Assembly: GCA_032871835.1 (NCBI GenBank)
Contig: CM065300.1
Span: 8,017,768 to 8,081,767, forward strand
Origin: Dipteronia dyeriana
Lineage: Eukaryota > Streptophyta > Magnoliopsida > Sapindales > Sapindaceae
Reading direction: 5' to 3'
Length of the DNA stretch: 64,000 nucleotides
Shown here: positions 35,372-46,782 of the stretch, one piece after another
How the letters are laid out: every line of letters starts with the position of its first letter
Numbering within the stretch: the first letter of the stretch is position 1
The notes under the pieces: generated by a model
What the model was told of the DNA's origin: nothing
Seen by the model: the letters and a program-made list of their open reading frames with translations, nothing else
Databases searched by the model: none
Translations under genes and position numbers: made by a program

Positions 35372-35746
35372 GTTTCTATGACTGATGTAAAACCCATTTT
35401 TTTTAAATCAACGAACCAAAATAATAATAATAATAAAAAAAAAAAAAAACTTTCAGCTTTTTGTTTTATTGTTAACATTAGATACACCGGTATATAAGAA
35501 TCCAAATCACGAATCACACAATATAACAACATATCATAATACCTAATTTTTTATACTTAAAACCAAAAATTCAAATCTCAATTCATAAAAATCGACAATG
35601 GATGGTTCTGATACCACTTGTAAGGATTGATTAACTTAAAAATAACATGTGTAGATTAGGGTGAAGTCAGTATTTTAGCTTTGAGAGGGTCGAGACAAAA
35701 ACAAATACTTAAGTTAACGGGCAGGACAAATATATTTATAAACTAA

Positions 35747-38158
35747 GAGGGGTGTATTGAATTAGGATTTTCGAGGATATTTAAAGATTTTTATAAATCC
35801 GGGTATATTCAATTTGGACATTTAAAGACTTTTAAAAAGTCTATATTAATCCAGTGATATTTAATTCAGATTTCTATGGACTTTTAAAGAGTCTTTCCAA
35901 ATCCAGGTGTATTAAACTAAGACATTAAAAATGTCTACAAAAATCATGGTGGATTCAATTGGGACAAGATTTTAAAGGATTTTCTTAAGTCATGAATTTT
36001 GGTAGACTTGATGGTGAGAAGTATGAATATCAAGAGCCATAACGAGTCCAGCCTTCTCCCCAAGGATTTTGGTGGACTATAGCTTTTAAAATATACAAAA
36101 GCTTGCTGGAACCCCTATATTTTAACAAATGGCCAGGATTCGTAAATTTATTTGGGTGAGTTTTTCTAACTAGAAAAACATGAAAATTTATATTTAGATA
36201 GAATGTAATGTCTAATATTAATCTGCAAAATTTATTGATTTATAAATAAGTATAAAAATTGTTATAAATTTTGGAGTGGACAAATGTCAATATTGATTTC
36301 TGCTGGACAGATTAAATAAACCAGAATTCGTAAATTTATTTCGGTAATTTTTTATGTCTAGAAAATTATTAAAACTTATATTTAGATAGAATATTATGTC
36401 TAATCTGAATCTGTAAAATTTTATGATTTATAAATAAGTATAAATATTTTTATAAATTTTGGAGTGGACAAAGGTCAATATTGATTTTTGCTAGACAGAT
36501 TAGAGAAACAAGAAAAAAAATGAATGTTTTCATATACAAATGGTTATGGATTAAATTGATAATTTTATTGTAGTATATTTTATATGTCTAGATTATCTAC
36601 ATCAAATTTTGTAAGATTTTGAAGTTGTAGAGAATTAATTAAAAATCGTGGATCAAATGATGGCCAGTTGTGACAATGTTTGGTTTAAAGTTATGCTTTT
36701 GATCAAATTTTATATGTAGCTTTGCTTGGTTATTCAATTAGTTTATTATTGTATGTTTATATGATCAGTTGAATATACAAATGTTTTATTATTGTTTGCT
36801 TGGTTATTCGGTTAGTCCATTATTGTTTGTTTATATTCTTTCATCATTTTTTATACTATAGTGTGAATAAAAGATTTACTTCTTTTTGGGTTCATATATT
36901 TGTTTATAGAATGAGAGATTTGCTTCATTTTAATTCATATTCTTTAGTTCATATTTCAGTTTATTTTAAGTAGTTCAGTGATGATATCTATTAGATGGTT
37001 GATTAATTTTCTTACGTGCTTATTATAAATTGTAGTGGAAATTGCTTAAAATAACCACAACTATTATGGAAATTATGTTTTTTACCACATACGAAAATTT
37101 ATTTGTTAATAGCCACTTTTTTGAGAAATTACTTGAATGCTCCTATATAAAAACTATCCCCAAACATTTTCTCTCTCTTTTCTCTCTCCTTTCCTCTCTC
37201 TCTCTCCCGATCTCTCTCTCCTTTCCTCTCTCTCTCCCGTCGGCAATGTGCCGGTGAACTGTCGCTGGCATCCTTGAGAAGGCCGACGAACCTTCACCGG
37301 CCTTCTCTCTCTCTCACCCAACCTCTCTTCACTCTCTCTCTATTCTTTCTCTCTCTCTTTCACTCACATCTCTTTCTCTCTCCTTTCCTTTCTCTCTCAC
37401 ACGTCGTCGACGGCTTGCTGGAGTGCATCGCCTGGGCTTCACGACCGTCCAGCAACGCCATCGATCTCCCCCTCCGCCATGCGATTAGATCTGCTGAAAA
37501 AAAGAATAGAAAACGAAATACTAGAAACCCAGAACATTTCAAGTTTGAACATTTCAATTTAGTCAACATTTCAAGTTTCAATATTTCAATTTAGGCAACA
37601 TTTCAAGTTTCAAAATTTAAAAATGAAAAACTTAAAAACTCAGAACATTTCAAGTTTCAACTTTCAATTTAGTCAAGATTTCAAGTTTCAACATTTCAAT
37701 TTAATCAAGATTTCAAGTTTAAAATTTCATTTTTTAAAACAAGATTTCAAGTTTCAAGTTCCTAGCCGTGATTTCAAGTTTGATTTCAGATTTTAGTCAT
37801 GATTTCAAGTTTTCTTTCAGTTTTAAAGAAAAAAATCAAATCTAGGGGTATTTTTGTAATTTATGGACATACACTGGTTTTTTTTAAAAGTGGCTATTAA
37901 CAAATAAATTTTCGTATGTGGTTAAAAATAAAATTTCCATAATAGTTGTGGTTATTTTTTATTTTCTTTTGAATGTCTCAATCAATCCATCTATAATAGA
38001 AGTCTGAGATAACAAATTCATGAAAGTCTGAGATAAATGTCTAAACAAATCAATGAAAGTTTATGTGAATTTATATACGTCCGTAGAAATCCATAAAAAT
38101 ATGTCATTTAAAAAATGTCTTTAAATGTCCTCAACAATCCTAATCGAATACACCCCCC
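35747..38158. mobile_element. PIF/Harbinger-like DNA transposon, middle layer
   Basis: Terminal repeats GAGGGGTGTATTGAATTAGG (left) and GGGGGGTGTATTCGATTAGG (right, reverse complement) with a TAA duplication (35744-35746 and 38159-38161), as in PIF/Harbinger/Tourist elements. Two blocks around AAAATTATTAAAACTTATAT at about 36150-36250 and 36330-36430 are a diverged direct repeat of roughly 190 bp. No transposase frame was seen. Confidence 0.75.
37040..37975. mobile_element. MULE-like element with long terminal repeats, inner layer
   Basis: The ends share about 75 bp of inverted repeat: AATAACCACAACTATTATGG at left and the same phrase on the other strand at right, continuing through ACGAAAATTTATTTGTTAAT. 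No clear 9-bp duplication was found. The interior has CT-rich tracts (37170-37390), then GC-richer sequence to about 37490, which could be captured host sequence, then TTTCAAGTTT-type repeats (37540-37830). Confidence 0.7.
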
Positions 38159-38287
38159 TAAGTTATTAAAAAACCAAATGTAATATTGTTTATATGTTGA
38201 CGAAGATGAACTGATGTTTTAATTCTTTTTTAAAATCCATCAATTATCGATTACTTTCTCATATAAAGATCAAAGAAATTAGTAATG

Positions 38288-38298
<11 letters not shown>

Positions 38299-38374
<76 letters not shown>
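38299..38374. repeat. (TA)n(TG)n microsatellite
   Basis: A compound dinucleotide run of TA then TG repeats in the outer DNA-transposon layer. Confidence 0.95.
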
Positions 38375-38376
<2 letters not shown>

Positions 38377-39231
38377 TGCACGAGTACGTGCACGTGTGTG
38401 TAGTTCATGATGAATCAAATCCTAAAAAGAATAGATTTTCATTCCAATATTAAGTGTGGGTTAACAAATAAGAAATTCTAACGAGGGAAACGATATTTAA
38501 TTCCTTATTTGTAATTATTATGTTTACCAAAATTAGTTAGGAATCAAATTATGTGGGTTTCACATATAAATATGGAATTAAGTTCTTGTCCGATTAGTAA
38601 ATATGTTGTATATATAATTAGTGATGCAAGACTTTTTCTCTGATTTTTATTATTATTTTTAAAATATTACAATGATTCCAAGTTTTGGGGGAGAGTGAAA
38701 GATTCGATCCCATCACTTCGTGACGTAGGTTTATGTTTTTAATATTTTAATTAAAAATATTAAAATATTAAAAACATATCCGACTTTTTCTCTAATTACT
38801 GTTTATATTTTTAATTAAGAAATAATAGGTATATATTGGATATATTATATATCACATTAAAATAATCAAAGTTTAAAATTTATAAAGACAATTATAGGGA
38901 GACATTTTTTTTTGTGGGGGCCATGGCCCTTAACGGCCCCCAGGTTTCTCCGCCCCTGTGTGTAGATACAAAATTAATCTGAAAATTTAACCTAAACATG
39001 TTTCTATACCAAGCTTAATCAAACCCTAGATACATAATACTAACCCATGTCAATTCAAGAAAAAGAAGAGATACGAGAAAACGAAAGAGTATCTGAATCC
39101 ATTGTCAGAGGTTGGTTGACGGGTTAAGATCTTTCAAATTATCACAATCCTAGGGATACAAAAGTGTTCTCTCTTCTCTGGTGATGGGGATCCAGAAAAG
39201 CTAAAAGTGACTGTGTAATCCGGGGACCATA

Positions 39232-39275
<44 letters not shown>

Positions 39276-39488
39276 GTAAACATATTATTATTTGTTTTGC
39301 TATTTATAATTTGACACCATTTATCAAATTAGAAATATCACTTTGGTATCTACACATTAAATCCATGATAATTTAAGCCTTAAAACTTTAATCTTAAATA
39401 GACTACTTTAATTTAGATTTAATCAAAAAATAGCTTAATACATTTAATATTTACACGTGTAACCCCACGTGATGGAATTTTTTCAACA

Positions 39489-39878
39489 TTATTCTCTACC
39501 TCAACCAAAGCCTCCAACCTAATCAATAACTCTCTCATGTCCTCAAACACCTTAGAAATAGCCAACTTCAATGCCATTGTCATTATTCCTTTACCCCAGT
39601 ACTCTGCAGCCACTGCATACCCTATGCGGGCTCTGCAACGATCATTATGCCGGATTCTGGCTTGATCGAAATGTATCCAATCGAACGGTCATCCAAGCAT
39701 ATGGATTGACGCCAAGAGGGTTGGGTATAACATGTTCTAGATATGTTAGGGAATATTCCTTGGTAGTGATTGAATTCCATCTAAGATAGCGTGCTACTCT
39801 GCCATCGCTCGCCCATTTCAGGAAGTCATCAACGTCCGAGAGCTTGAATGGACAGAGGGAAATTCTTGATGAGTTCAT
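39489..39878 (-). pseudogene. GNAT minus copy of right pair: N-terminal and central part
   Basis: From the ATG at 39878 the minus strand reads MNSSRISLCPFKLSDVDDFL, then shifts frame near 39720. It gives DDRSIGYISIKPES in the second frame, loses a base near 39650, and resumes as RCRARIGYAV, YWGKGIMTMALKLA and LLIRLEALVEVEN, ending at the Copia-3 insertion. The duplicate at 1-259 is intact across both shifted places, so these changes arose in this copy. The rest of the gene is at 29438-29571. Confidence 0.88.
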
Positions 39879-40196
39879 TTGAAACAGGCTACAAAGAGAA
39901 AGTGAGTGCTTTGATTAGATAGAAGAACTCAATAAGCAATTAAGCATTACTTTTATTAATCAACTTCATGAGTATAGTCAAGACAAAATAAAAGCAATAA
40001 TAAAAAAAAAAAATTCCTTGCACCCCAATCCAAGCTAACGCAAAGTTGTCTCCGAGTCATATTCATGACCTTAGAATATTTTTATAATCTATTCAATTTC
40101 CAGGAAATTTCTTGTATTCATTCTCTTACATGTATATAACTTGGTGGGATAGCGTTGTAAATTGGACACCAAATTTTACTAGAAGAGTGTATATAA
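39879..40196. promoter_or_regulatory. Intergenic region of the right divergent GNAT pair
   Basis: The duplicate of 260-591, with small indels. TGTATATAAC at about 40132-40141 is a TATA candidate for the plus gene at 40197. Confidence 0.45.
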
Positions 40197-40634
40197 ATGG
40201 AGGAAGGATCCTTCACTGATATTTCTCTCAGGCCACTAGATCTTTTGGACATTGATGCTTTCATGGAGTGGGCTATTGATGATAAAGTGGCTCATTTTTG
40301 CACATGGGAGCCGTACACTAGCAAAGAATATGGCATCAACTTTATCAAAAACATAGTTCTACCACACCAATGGTTCAGGGCAATTTGCATTGATAACAGG
40401 CCTGTTGGTTATATTCTAGTGACGCCGAATTCGGGCAGTGGTGATAGATGCAGAGGTGAACTGGGTTATGTTCTGGCCTTTAAGTACTGGGGCAAGGGGA
40501 TTGGTACACAGGCTGTGAAAATGGTAGCCGAGACGATATTCGATGAATTGCCTCATTTGGAGAGGCTTGAGGCTCTGGTAGATGTTGAAAACGTGGCCTC
40601 ACAGAGAGTTCTGGAGAAGGCTGGATTCAATAGG
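40197..40634 (+). pseudogene. GNAT acetyltransferase truncated by Gypsy-A
   Basis: Open from the ATG at 40197 (MEEGSFTDISLRPLDLLDID). It contains RCRGELGYVLAFKYWGKGIG (motif A) and LVDVENVASQRVLEKAGF (motif B). The frame is intact to about residue 144, then reads into the Gypsy-A LTR, picking up a few foreign residues before a stop at 40644-40646. About 30-40 C-terminal residues, including the last strand seen in the intact paralogue, are lost. Those residues survive at 23060-23162 in the other duplicate. The truncation came from the retrotransposon insertion, so it may once have been functional. Confidence 0.88.
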
Positions 40635-41572
40635 TGTTGTATATAAATTTTATTAGACGTACACGTCGTTGACAAAGAGGATAGAATTGCCAGGTGGACA
40701 TCCGAATAAGCATTCAGAAAGTATCCTGCAAGACATCACCAAAGAAGAGAAGCCCGAGTAAACAAGTATCGAACAAAACCTACTCGGGGTCAACTGACGT
40801 CATATACTACTCGGGGTCATTTAGCTACGCTCGGGGTTAGCTGATGACGTGTTCTACTCGGGATCAGATGACGTCATTCGGGACCAGCTAATATCATGTT
40901 CTACTCGGGACAAACATGAAGAAAACCGAATAAAGAAGCCCATCACGTAACTCACACGAGTCAAGAGTCGTTAAAATACGCGAAGATATCCATATCAAAG
41001 AAGAATTCTAAGAAGAATTCTAAGAAGAATTCCAAGAAGAATTCCAAGAAGAATAGAATACCAAACAGAAAAGGTTTCAAATCGGGCAACAATTTTATTT
41101 CTTCAAAAAAGACTACGCATTTATAAGGAAATAAATCCTAACTGGACTATATCACTAGAGTCTCATTCGATCTCTATACAAGTCTCCGAAATAGGAAAGA
41201 AGACAAACTACTTCGAACAAGTAACCAATCATAATTAAATACAAAGATCTTTTATTACTTGTACAAAAAGGATTATGGGTCTATTGGTTCTATACACATA
41301 TAAATAGACCCATAATCTCGTTACAAAAAATATATAGAAAACATATAGAAGAATACAGAGAGAAAAAGGGAGATCGAGAGTTGTAAATCTTTTCAATAGT
41401 TGATTTTGGCTCGGTTGATTATTCAGCCACCCGTGGACGTTTCTCCGGTCACTAAAGTTTTACCACGTAAAACTTGCGTCTGATTACTTTCTCCTTCTCT
41501 TTCTCTTTGAAATCACAGCTAAAATCCAATTTTATTGGCTTTTTCTCATACATCCAAAAATCGATGTCAACA
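40635..41572 (+). repeat. Gypsy-A 5' LTR
   Basis: 938 bp, beginning TGTTGTATATAAATTTTATT and ending CGATGTCAACA. It is related to the Gypsy-B LTRs (both have the TACACGTC and AATCGACGTCAACA-like blocks). Repeats of ACTCGGG and AAGAAGAATTCC occur in it. Confidence 0.88.
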
Positions 41573-41600
41573 ATTGCCGCTAGAAGGAGGGGTTGAACCT
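41573..41600 (+). other. Gypsy-A primer-binding site
   Basis: ATTGCCGCTAGAAGGAGGGG directly follows the LTR. The Gypsy-B version, TTGGCGCTAGAAGGAGGGG, differs at one visible base. The tRNA partner was not assigned. Confidence 0.75.
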
Positions 41601-41618
41601 CCGATTTAATTAAAAGTA

Positions 41619-43480
41619 ATGGCGGGAAGCAGAAACAGTCTCGGGGATGTTTAAAAATCTCTAGATAATGTCCATATTGGCACTAGTTCACGAGATCTCG
41701 CCGCAACCACTGAGAACAAACCAACATCTTTGGCAGGGATTCAACAAATCCCTCCGACCAGCGAAGACCTGACATGATGCTTCCACGAGGGGCTGCAACA
41801 GCCGGTGGCAGACGCAACAAAGGAATGAGTTGATCTACTGGTTACAGAAGAAGCGTAACCTCCTAACCTCCCACCTACAAGGCTTCGTTCGGTTATAGTG
41901 GGGCCAGAATTAAATACACCTGAAGCCGGAAGGAACTCTACTCCAATTAGTCAGGCTGGATGTGAAACACCCGAAGAGGAACAACCACGCCAGAGGCAAA
42001 ACCATGATCAGATAGCCCGTGCAAGACACCGCAAGCATGACCGATACAGGGATCGATTGTCATCAGAAGATAGTGATCGGCACCATCGCAAGCGCCATCA
42101 CAGAACCATACGCCTGCAAGAATCAATCCGTAAGACTCGACAGCAAAGTGAAGAGGCAGAGAGAGGAATGATTGTCACTCGGCGGTTTAACCATCATGGA
42201 GATCCGGTGGGAGATAGAGATGTAATTCATAGCTTAACTCGAGAAGTCAAAAACAATAGGTGTCAAATGGACTCACTGGTCAGACGTTATGGGTACAACG
42301 ACTTATCTGACGAAGATTTTGACAGTCCATTCACTAGGGGCATTATATGGACTTCATTCCCATAAAGATTTAAGATACCGCACGTGGAGCAGATCAAGAA
42401 GGATATGGATCCTAAAGAACATGTCAGACGGTATAAATGTGCTATGGCTCAGTATGCCCACAACGACCCCTTACTATGCCTCAACTTTCCATAAACTATA
42501 GGAGACACAGGCTCAAGATGGTTCGGGAGATTGCCCTCAGTGAGTATCAGAAGATTCAATAAACTAAACAGAAGTTTCTCAAGACAATTTCTGGGCAACG
42601 TTCACAGGAAAAATTCAGTGGCTTACATTTCTCAGCTGAAACAAGGGAAAGATGAGTCGTTGAAGAAATACCTGGAGAGATTCGACCAAGCGGTATCAGA
42701 AATCGGTATTGCAAACGGCGAAGCGATAATTGTTGTGTTCATCAACAATCTACAGAATGGACGATTATCTTTTTACCTAAGAGGAGCCCGTCTAACCAGA
42801 TATTCAGATATGATGGACATGGCAGAGGGATATGCACTAGCCGAAGAAAAAGAGTTAGCCACAGGAGGATGACACATGCATGGAGGAAAACCCGAAAAGG
42901 ACACCAAGTCAAAGGTACAGAACCAAAAGGGAAAACAGAAAGGAAACGACAAAGAAAAAAGCAAGGACAGAGGAAACAGACGTAATGCAGAATAGACCAC
43001 GGAGAAATTTCGAGGTAGATACACCAACTACACCTCTCTTCAGAAAAAACATGAGAAAATCCTGGCCATACTGGAAGTGAAAAATCTGGTAAAAAGGCCA
43101 CGTCGACAGTCTCAGTTTGCTCGGCGAGATACAACCAAATACTGTAGATTTCATAAGAAAACCGATCATGAGACTTCCAAGTGTTTTTAGCTCAGAGATT
43201 ACATAGAAACTCTCATTCGGGAAGGACACATTTAGGATGTAATCTTGAAAAGGGATGAGAGGTCAGAAACAAAGAAAGAGACCAGGGCCGATCACAACTC
43301 CGGTAGAAATCAAAGGGACAGCCCCGAGGCCAATGAAGTAATACAAACAATCTTTGGAGAATCGTCCATTTAGAAAAGTAACCGAGAGCGAACACAGAAA
43401 ATCAGAGAAGCAGTGGAGGAAAGACAGAACTTTGACGTGAACTCGGTCGAAACAGACCCGAAAAGGGTAAAGAAAGGATG
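41619..43480 (+). pseudogene. Gypsy-A gag
   Basis: Gag starts with MAGSRNSLGDV at 41619 and meets a stop 12 codons later. Pieces in other frames follow: an Arg/His-rich segment (41898-42365) with GDPVGDRDVIHSLTREVK, the retrotransposon gag domain (42531-42872) with SRQFLGNVHRKNSVAYISQL and LKKYLERFDQAVSEIG, and a CCHC-like knuckle near 43130-43190 (YCRFHKKTDHETSKCF). Multiple stops break it. The order matches that of Gypsy-B. Confidence 0.85.
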
Positions 43481-44140
43481 AGACCCAATAATATTCACAG
43501 AAGCTGACTCACATGGGGTCGATGTTTGGCCAAATGACGCCCTGATCATAAGTCATAAGTGCCCGGATTGGTCACCGGGAAGTCAGGAGAATCCTGATAG
43601 ATAATGGAAGTTCGACAGACATTCTCAATATAACCGTCTACGATCAACTCAAGTTGGACCTAAAGGATTTACTGCCTTTCCATACCCCACTCAGATGATT
43701 CAAAGGAATTGAGGCCAGGTCACTCGGGACGACAAAGTTACCCATAAAAATTAGTGCGACACCTTGTCAGAGAACAGTATTGCTCGATTTCGTGGTGGTA
43801 GACTTAGACAATTGACGGTATAATGCATTGTTGGGTCGGCCATTCTTGAATAAAACTAAGGCCGTAACAACCATTTATGCATTGATGATCAAATTTCTGA
43901 CCGAATAGAGGGTCTGTGTAGTCAAGGGGTCCCAAGAGTTGGCCCGAAGAGCTAACCTGTCAGTATACAAAAACAAAAATGATGGTGAACAAGTATGCAC
44001 TATAACGTAGCCGAGTCAGAACAAAGAGTCACTGTCATTCGAATTTGATCCAAGGGAAGAATCGAAGGAGTCCAAAAATGAACCGGTAGAAGAAATTATC
44101 TTAAAAGAAGATGAATCAGATAAGAAGATCAAGATCGGGG
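43481..44140 (+). pseudogene. Gypsy-A protease and linker
   Basis: The motif ILIDNGSSTDIL near 43590 is the aspartic protease active site in its Tat form (DNGSS). VVVDLDN, then a TGA-interrupted YNALLGRPFLNKT block, follows near 43800. Several stops lie between 43700 and 43990. Confidence 0.83.
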
Positions 44141-45060
44141 CCAATTTGGAAGGAAAAGTCAAACAAAGCCTCTTTGATCTGCTTAAAGAATACAAGGATG
44201 TGTTCACCTGGAGTCATGAAGACATGGTCGAGATAGATGCCCAAATAATATTTCATCATCTCGCAGTAGACCCGAATGCAAAACCAGTATTACAAAAGAG
44301 AAGGTCATTCAATCTCGAGAGAAGTCAAGCAATCAAACAGGAAGTGGAGAAGCTACTCGCTGTAGGGTCGATTAGAGAGATCAACTACCCTCAATGGGTA
44401 GCTAATGTGGTCCTCATCTAAAAGACAAATGGACAATGGAGAATGTACGTAGATTTCACAGACTTGAACAAAGCATGCCCAAAAGACAGTTTTCCACTTC
44501 CAAGGATAGACCAACTAGTGGATGCTATATCAGGCCATGAATTGCTCAGTTTCATGGACGTCTACTCGGGATATAACCAAATTCGGATGAACAAGACTGA
44601 CGAAGAAAAAACAGCGTTCACAACCAATCAGAGCTTGTACTGTTACATAGTGATGCCCTTCAGATTCAAAAATGCTGAGGCAACATATCAAAGGCTGGTC
44701 AACAGAATCTTCGCATGAAAAATAGGAAGAAACATGGAAGTATACATTGATGATATGCTGACCAAGAGCATCTCGGCAGACAAGCATACCTCAGATCTGC
44801 TAGAGACATTTGATGTTTTGAGGAGATACCAAATGAAGCTGAATCCGAACAAGTGTTTATTCGGAGTTCTTTCAGGAAGGTTCTTGGGTTTCCAAGTTCG
44901 ATGTTTAGCTTCCTTGGGTAGATTCATCTCAAAGGCCACAGACAGATGATCAACCTTTTTTTAGTGTAATTAAAAAAGGAAAAGGACTCGAATGGAACGA
45001 AGAGTGCGAACAAACGTTTTTAAAACTCAAAGAGTACCTATGGCAGCTTCCCATCCTTTC
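44141..45060 (+). pseudogene. Gypsy-A reverse transcriptase
   Basis: Frames at 44146-44421, 44443-44718 and 44734-44949 carry the palm and fingers: EVEKLLAVGSIREINYPQWV, YVDFTDLNKACPKDSFPLPR, SFMDVYSGYNQIRMNK and EVYIDDMLTKS (catalytic YIDD intact), with KCLFGV. Compared with Gypsy-B, a stretch of about 33 codons is deleted between LGFQV and CLASLGRFIS. Single stop codons separate the three frames. Confidence 0.88.
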
Positions 45061-45890
45061 GAAACCACATATGGAAGAGATACTTCATTTATACTTATCA
45101 ATTACAGAACCATAAGCAAGCTCAGTCCTAGTTAGAATAGAAGATGGAGTACAGAAGCCAGTGTATTGTACCGACACGACACTTTTACCAGCCGAGACCA
45201 AGTATTCACAGGCAGAAAAAATTGCCCTAGCATTGGTTTCAGCGACAAAGAAGCTAAGGCCATACTTTCAGGCTCATACAATCCAGGTTCTCACCGATTG
45301 CCCATTGAAGCAAATTTTACAGAAGCCAGAGATTTCAGAAAGATTAACCAAATGGGCAATCGAGCTGAGTGAATTCGATATCCACTACGTCCTCAGGACA
45401 TCTCTCAAAGGACATGCAGTGACAGATTTTATAGCAGAGTTCATAGAACCAAACCTGGAAGCAAAAAAGATGTTAGGTAAAAATTTCTCATGGAAATTAT
45501 ATGTTGATGGCTCTTCAAACACTCACGGCAGTGAGACAGGGATCGTAGTATGCACTCCATAAGGAGATGATATCGAATGTGCCATGAGGTTTGACTTCAA
45601 AGCAACCAATAATCAATCCGAGTACGAGGTGCTACTAGCTGGACTCAGAGTCTGCATAGCTCTCGGGGCAGATGAAGTCGAGATATTTAGGGATTCACAG
45701 GTAGTTGTCAACCAAGTCCTGGATGAATACCAAGCCAGGGATGAAGGCATGATAGCCTTCCTTGACATTGCAACACAGTTCCTCCAAAAATTCAAAGAAT
45801 ATAGGATTGCCCAGATTCCCATGGAGAAGAATGAAAAGGCAGATGCTTTGTCCAAACTAGCATTAACAGCAACCACAATCAGGCCTGTTG
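45061..45890 (+). pseudogene. Gypsy-A dual RNase H (Ty3-type and archaeal-type)
   Basis: Ty3-type RNase H at 45161-45470: TLLPAETKYSQAEKIALALV, VLTDCPLKQILQKPEISERL and LSEFDIHYVLRTSLKGHAV. A second, archaeal-type domain runs from 45487 to 45880: YVDGSSNTHGSETGIVV, then a TAA stop, then ATNNQSEYEVLLAGLRVCIA, FRDSQVVVNQV and KADALSKLA, which carry the catalytic acidic residues. Carrying both types in tandem is a hallmark of the Tat lineage. Gypsy-B cuts the element just after this block. Confidence 0.87.
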
Positions 45891-45895
45891 ACGTC

Positions 45896-46782
45896 GATTT
45901 CTGGATTATGTCAGAAAAGCCAACAAGGATTGGATTTCGGCTATTGATTCAAAGAGAGAGAGATTCAGAGAGAGTAACGAAGACAAGTTTTACGTGGTAA
46001 AACTCCGATGACCGGAGAAACGTCCACGGGTGGTTGAAGGATCAACCAAGCCAAAATCCACTATGCAAATATGATGTTTATAAGCTCTCGATCTCTTTTT
46101 TTTTTCTCTCTATATTTGCTATGATTGTTGTATGCTATATTGCCTATCTCTTTTGGAGCCATATTATGGGTCTATTTATATGCTTATAGAACCCTAATCT
46201 GCTTTGTACAAGTAATACAAGTAATACAAGTAATACAAGATCTTTGTATTTAATTGTGATTCGGTTACTTGTTTGAAGTTGATTTGTCTTCTTTCCTGTT
46301 TCGGAGTCTCTTATGGAAATCGAGTGGGATTCTAGTAGTGCTGTTCAATTTGGATTTGTTTCCTTATAAGAATGTAGTATTCGTAAAGTAATCAAGTTAT
46401 TTCCTGATTATGGACTCTTCTAACTTAATGTTCCATTTTATTTGGGATTCTTTCCTGATGGATATCTTCGCGTATTTAATGACTTAATTCGTGTGAAATA
46501 AGCACCAAGTTCTTACTCGAGTCACATTTTATTCCCGAGTAAGAGTAATACCTGATGGACCCGAGTAGCGCTGTTTGAGCTCGAGTGGAATCGTTGTTTT
46601 AACTAGTCCCGAGTGTTGTTAACTGATCCCGAGTAATTTTCATTCAATATATGCTTACTCGGGCTTTCTTCTCTTTAATGATGCCTCGTAGGATATTTCC
46701 TGAGTGCCCATTTGGGCGTCCACATGGCTATTTTCTCCTTCCTGTCAATGACGTGTATGCTTGGTAAAATTCACATACGATA
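45896..46782 (-). repeat. Gypsy-B 3' LTR
   Basis: 887 bp, highly similar to 58149-59038. Its terminal dinucleotide has mutated (TA for CA), and it is followed by the polypurine tract. Confidence 0.93.

Larger units (their letters stand above)
35657..38958. mobile_element. DNA transposon, hAT- or MULE-like, outer layer
   Basis: An insertion into the Copia-3 5' LTR bounded by TGTGTAGAT (35648-35656 and 38959-38967). The right end reads TCCGCCCCTG, whose reverse complement CAGGGGCGGA is a typical hAT end. The left end TAGGGTGAAGTCAG is a diverged version. The duplication can be read as 8 or 9 bp. No transposase was found. It is interrupted at 35747 by a second element. Confidence 0.7.
29572..39488 (-). 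mobile_element. Copia-3, internally deleted Ty1/Copia element with DNA transposons in its LTRs
   Basis: A minus-strand element inserted in a GNAT gene, with a perfect TTATT duplication (29567-29571 and 39489-39493). LTRs are 29572-31938 and 35619-39488. Both start TGTAAGGATTG and end with TTCCAACA or TTTCAACA. Stripped of their own insertions, each LTR is only about 540-570 bp. The primer site GGTTCTGATACCA (about 35604-35616) matches initiator tRNA-Met. Minus-strand GTTGGGAGAT next to the left LTR is the polypurine tract. The interior is only 3.7 kb. It holds gag, then a jump into the region behind integrase and into RNase H, so protease, integrase core and most of RT are deleted. Confidence 0.92.
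35619..39488 (-). repeat. Copia-3 5' LTR (contains a stack of DNA transposons)
   Basis: Length 3870 bp, of which 35657-38958 is nested DNA-transposon sequence. The remaining LTR matches the partner copy through the AACCCTAGATACATAATACT region and the CACATTAA block. A CT run and a short TA run lie near 39234-39275. Confidence 0.9.

Noticed and set aside
35163..35532. Minus-strand frames inside the short hAT-like element
   Set aside because: They translate the repeated GGTTCGGTTT motifs and the flanking A run.
37274..37594. 106-codon plus frame starting MRRPTNLHRPSLSLTQP
   Set aside because: CT-rich microsatellite inside a MULE-like element gives a low-complexity Ser/Leu translation with no recognised domain.
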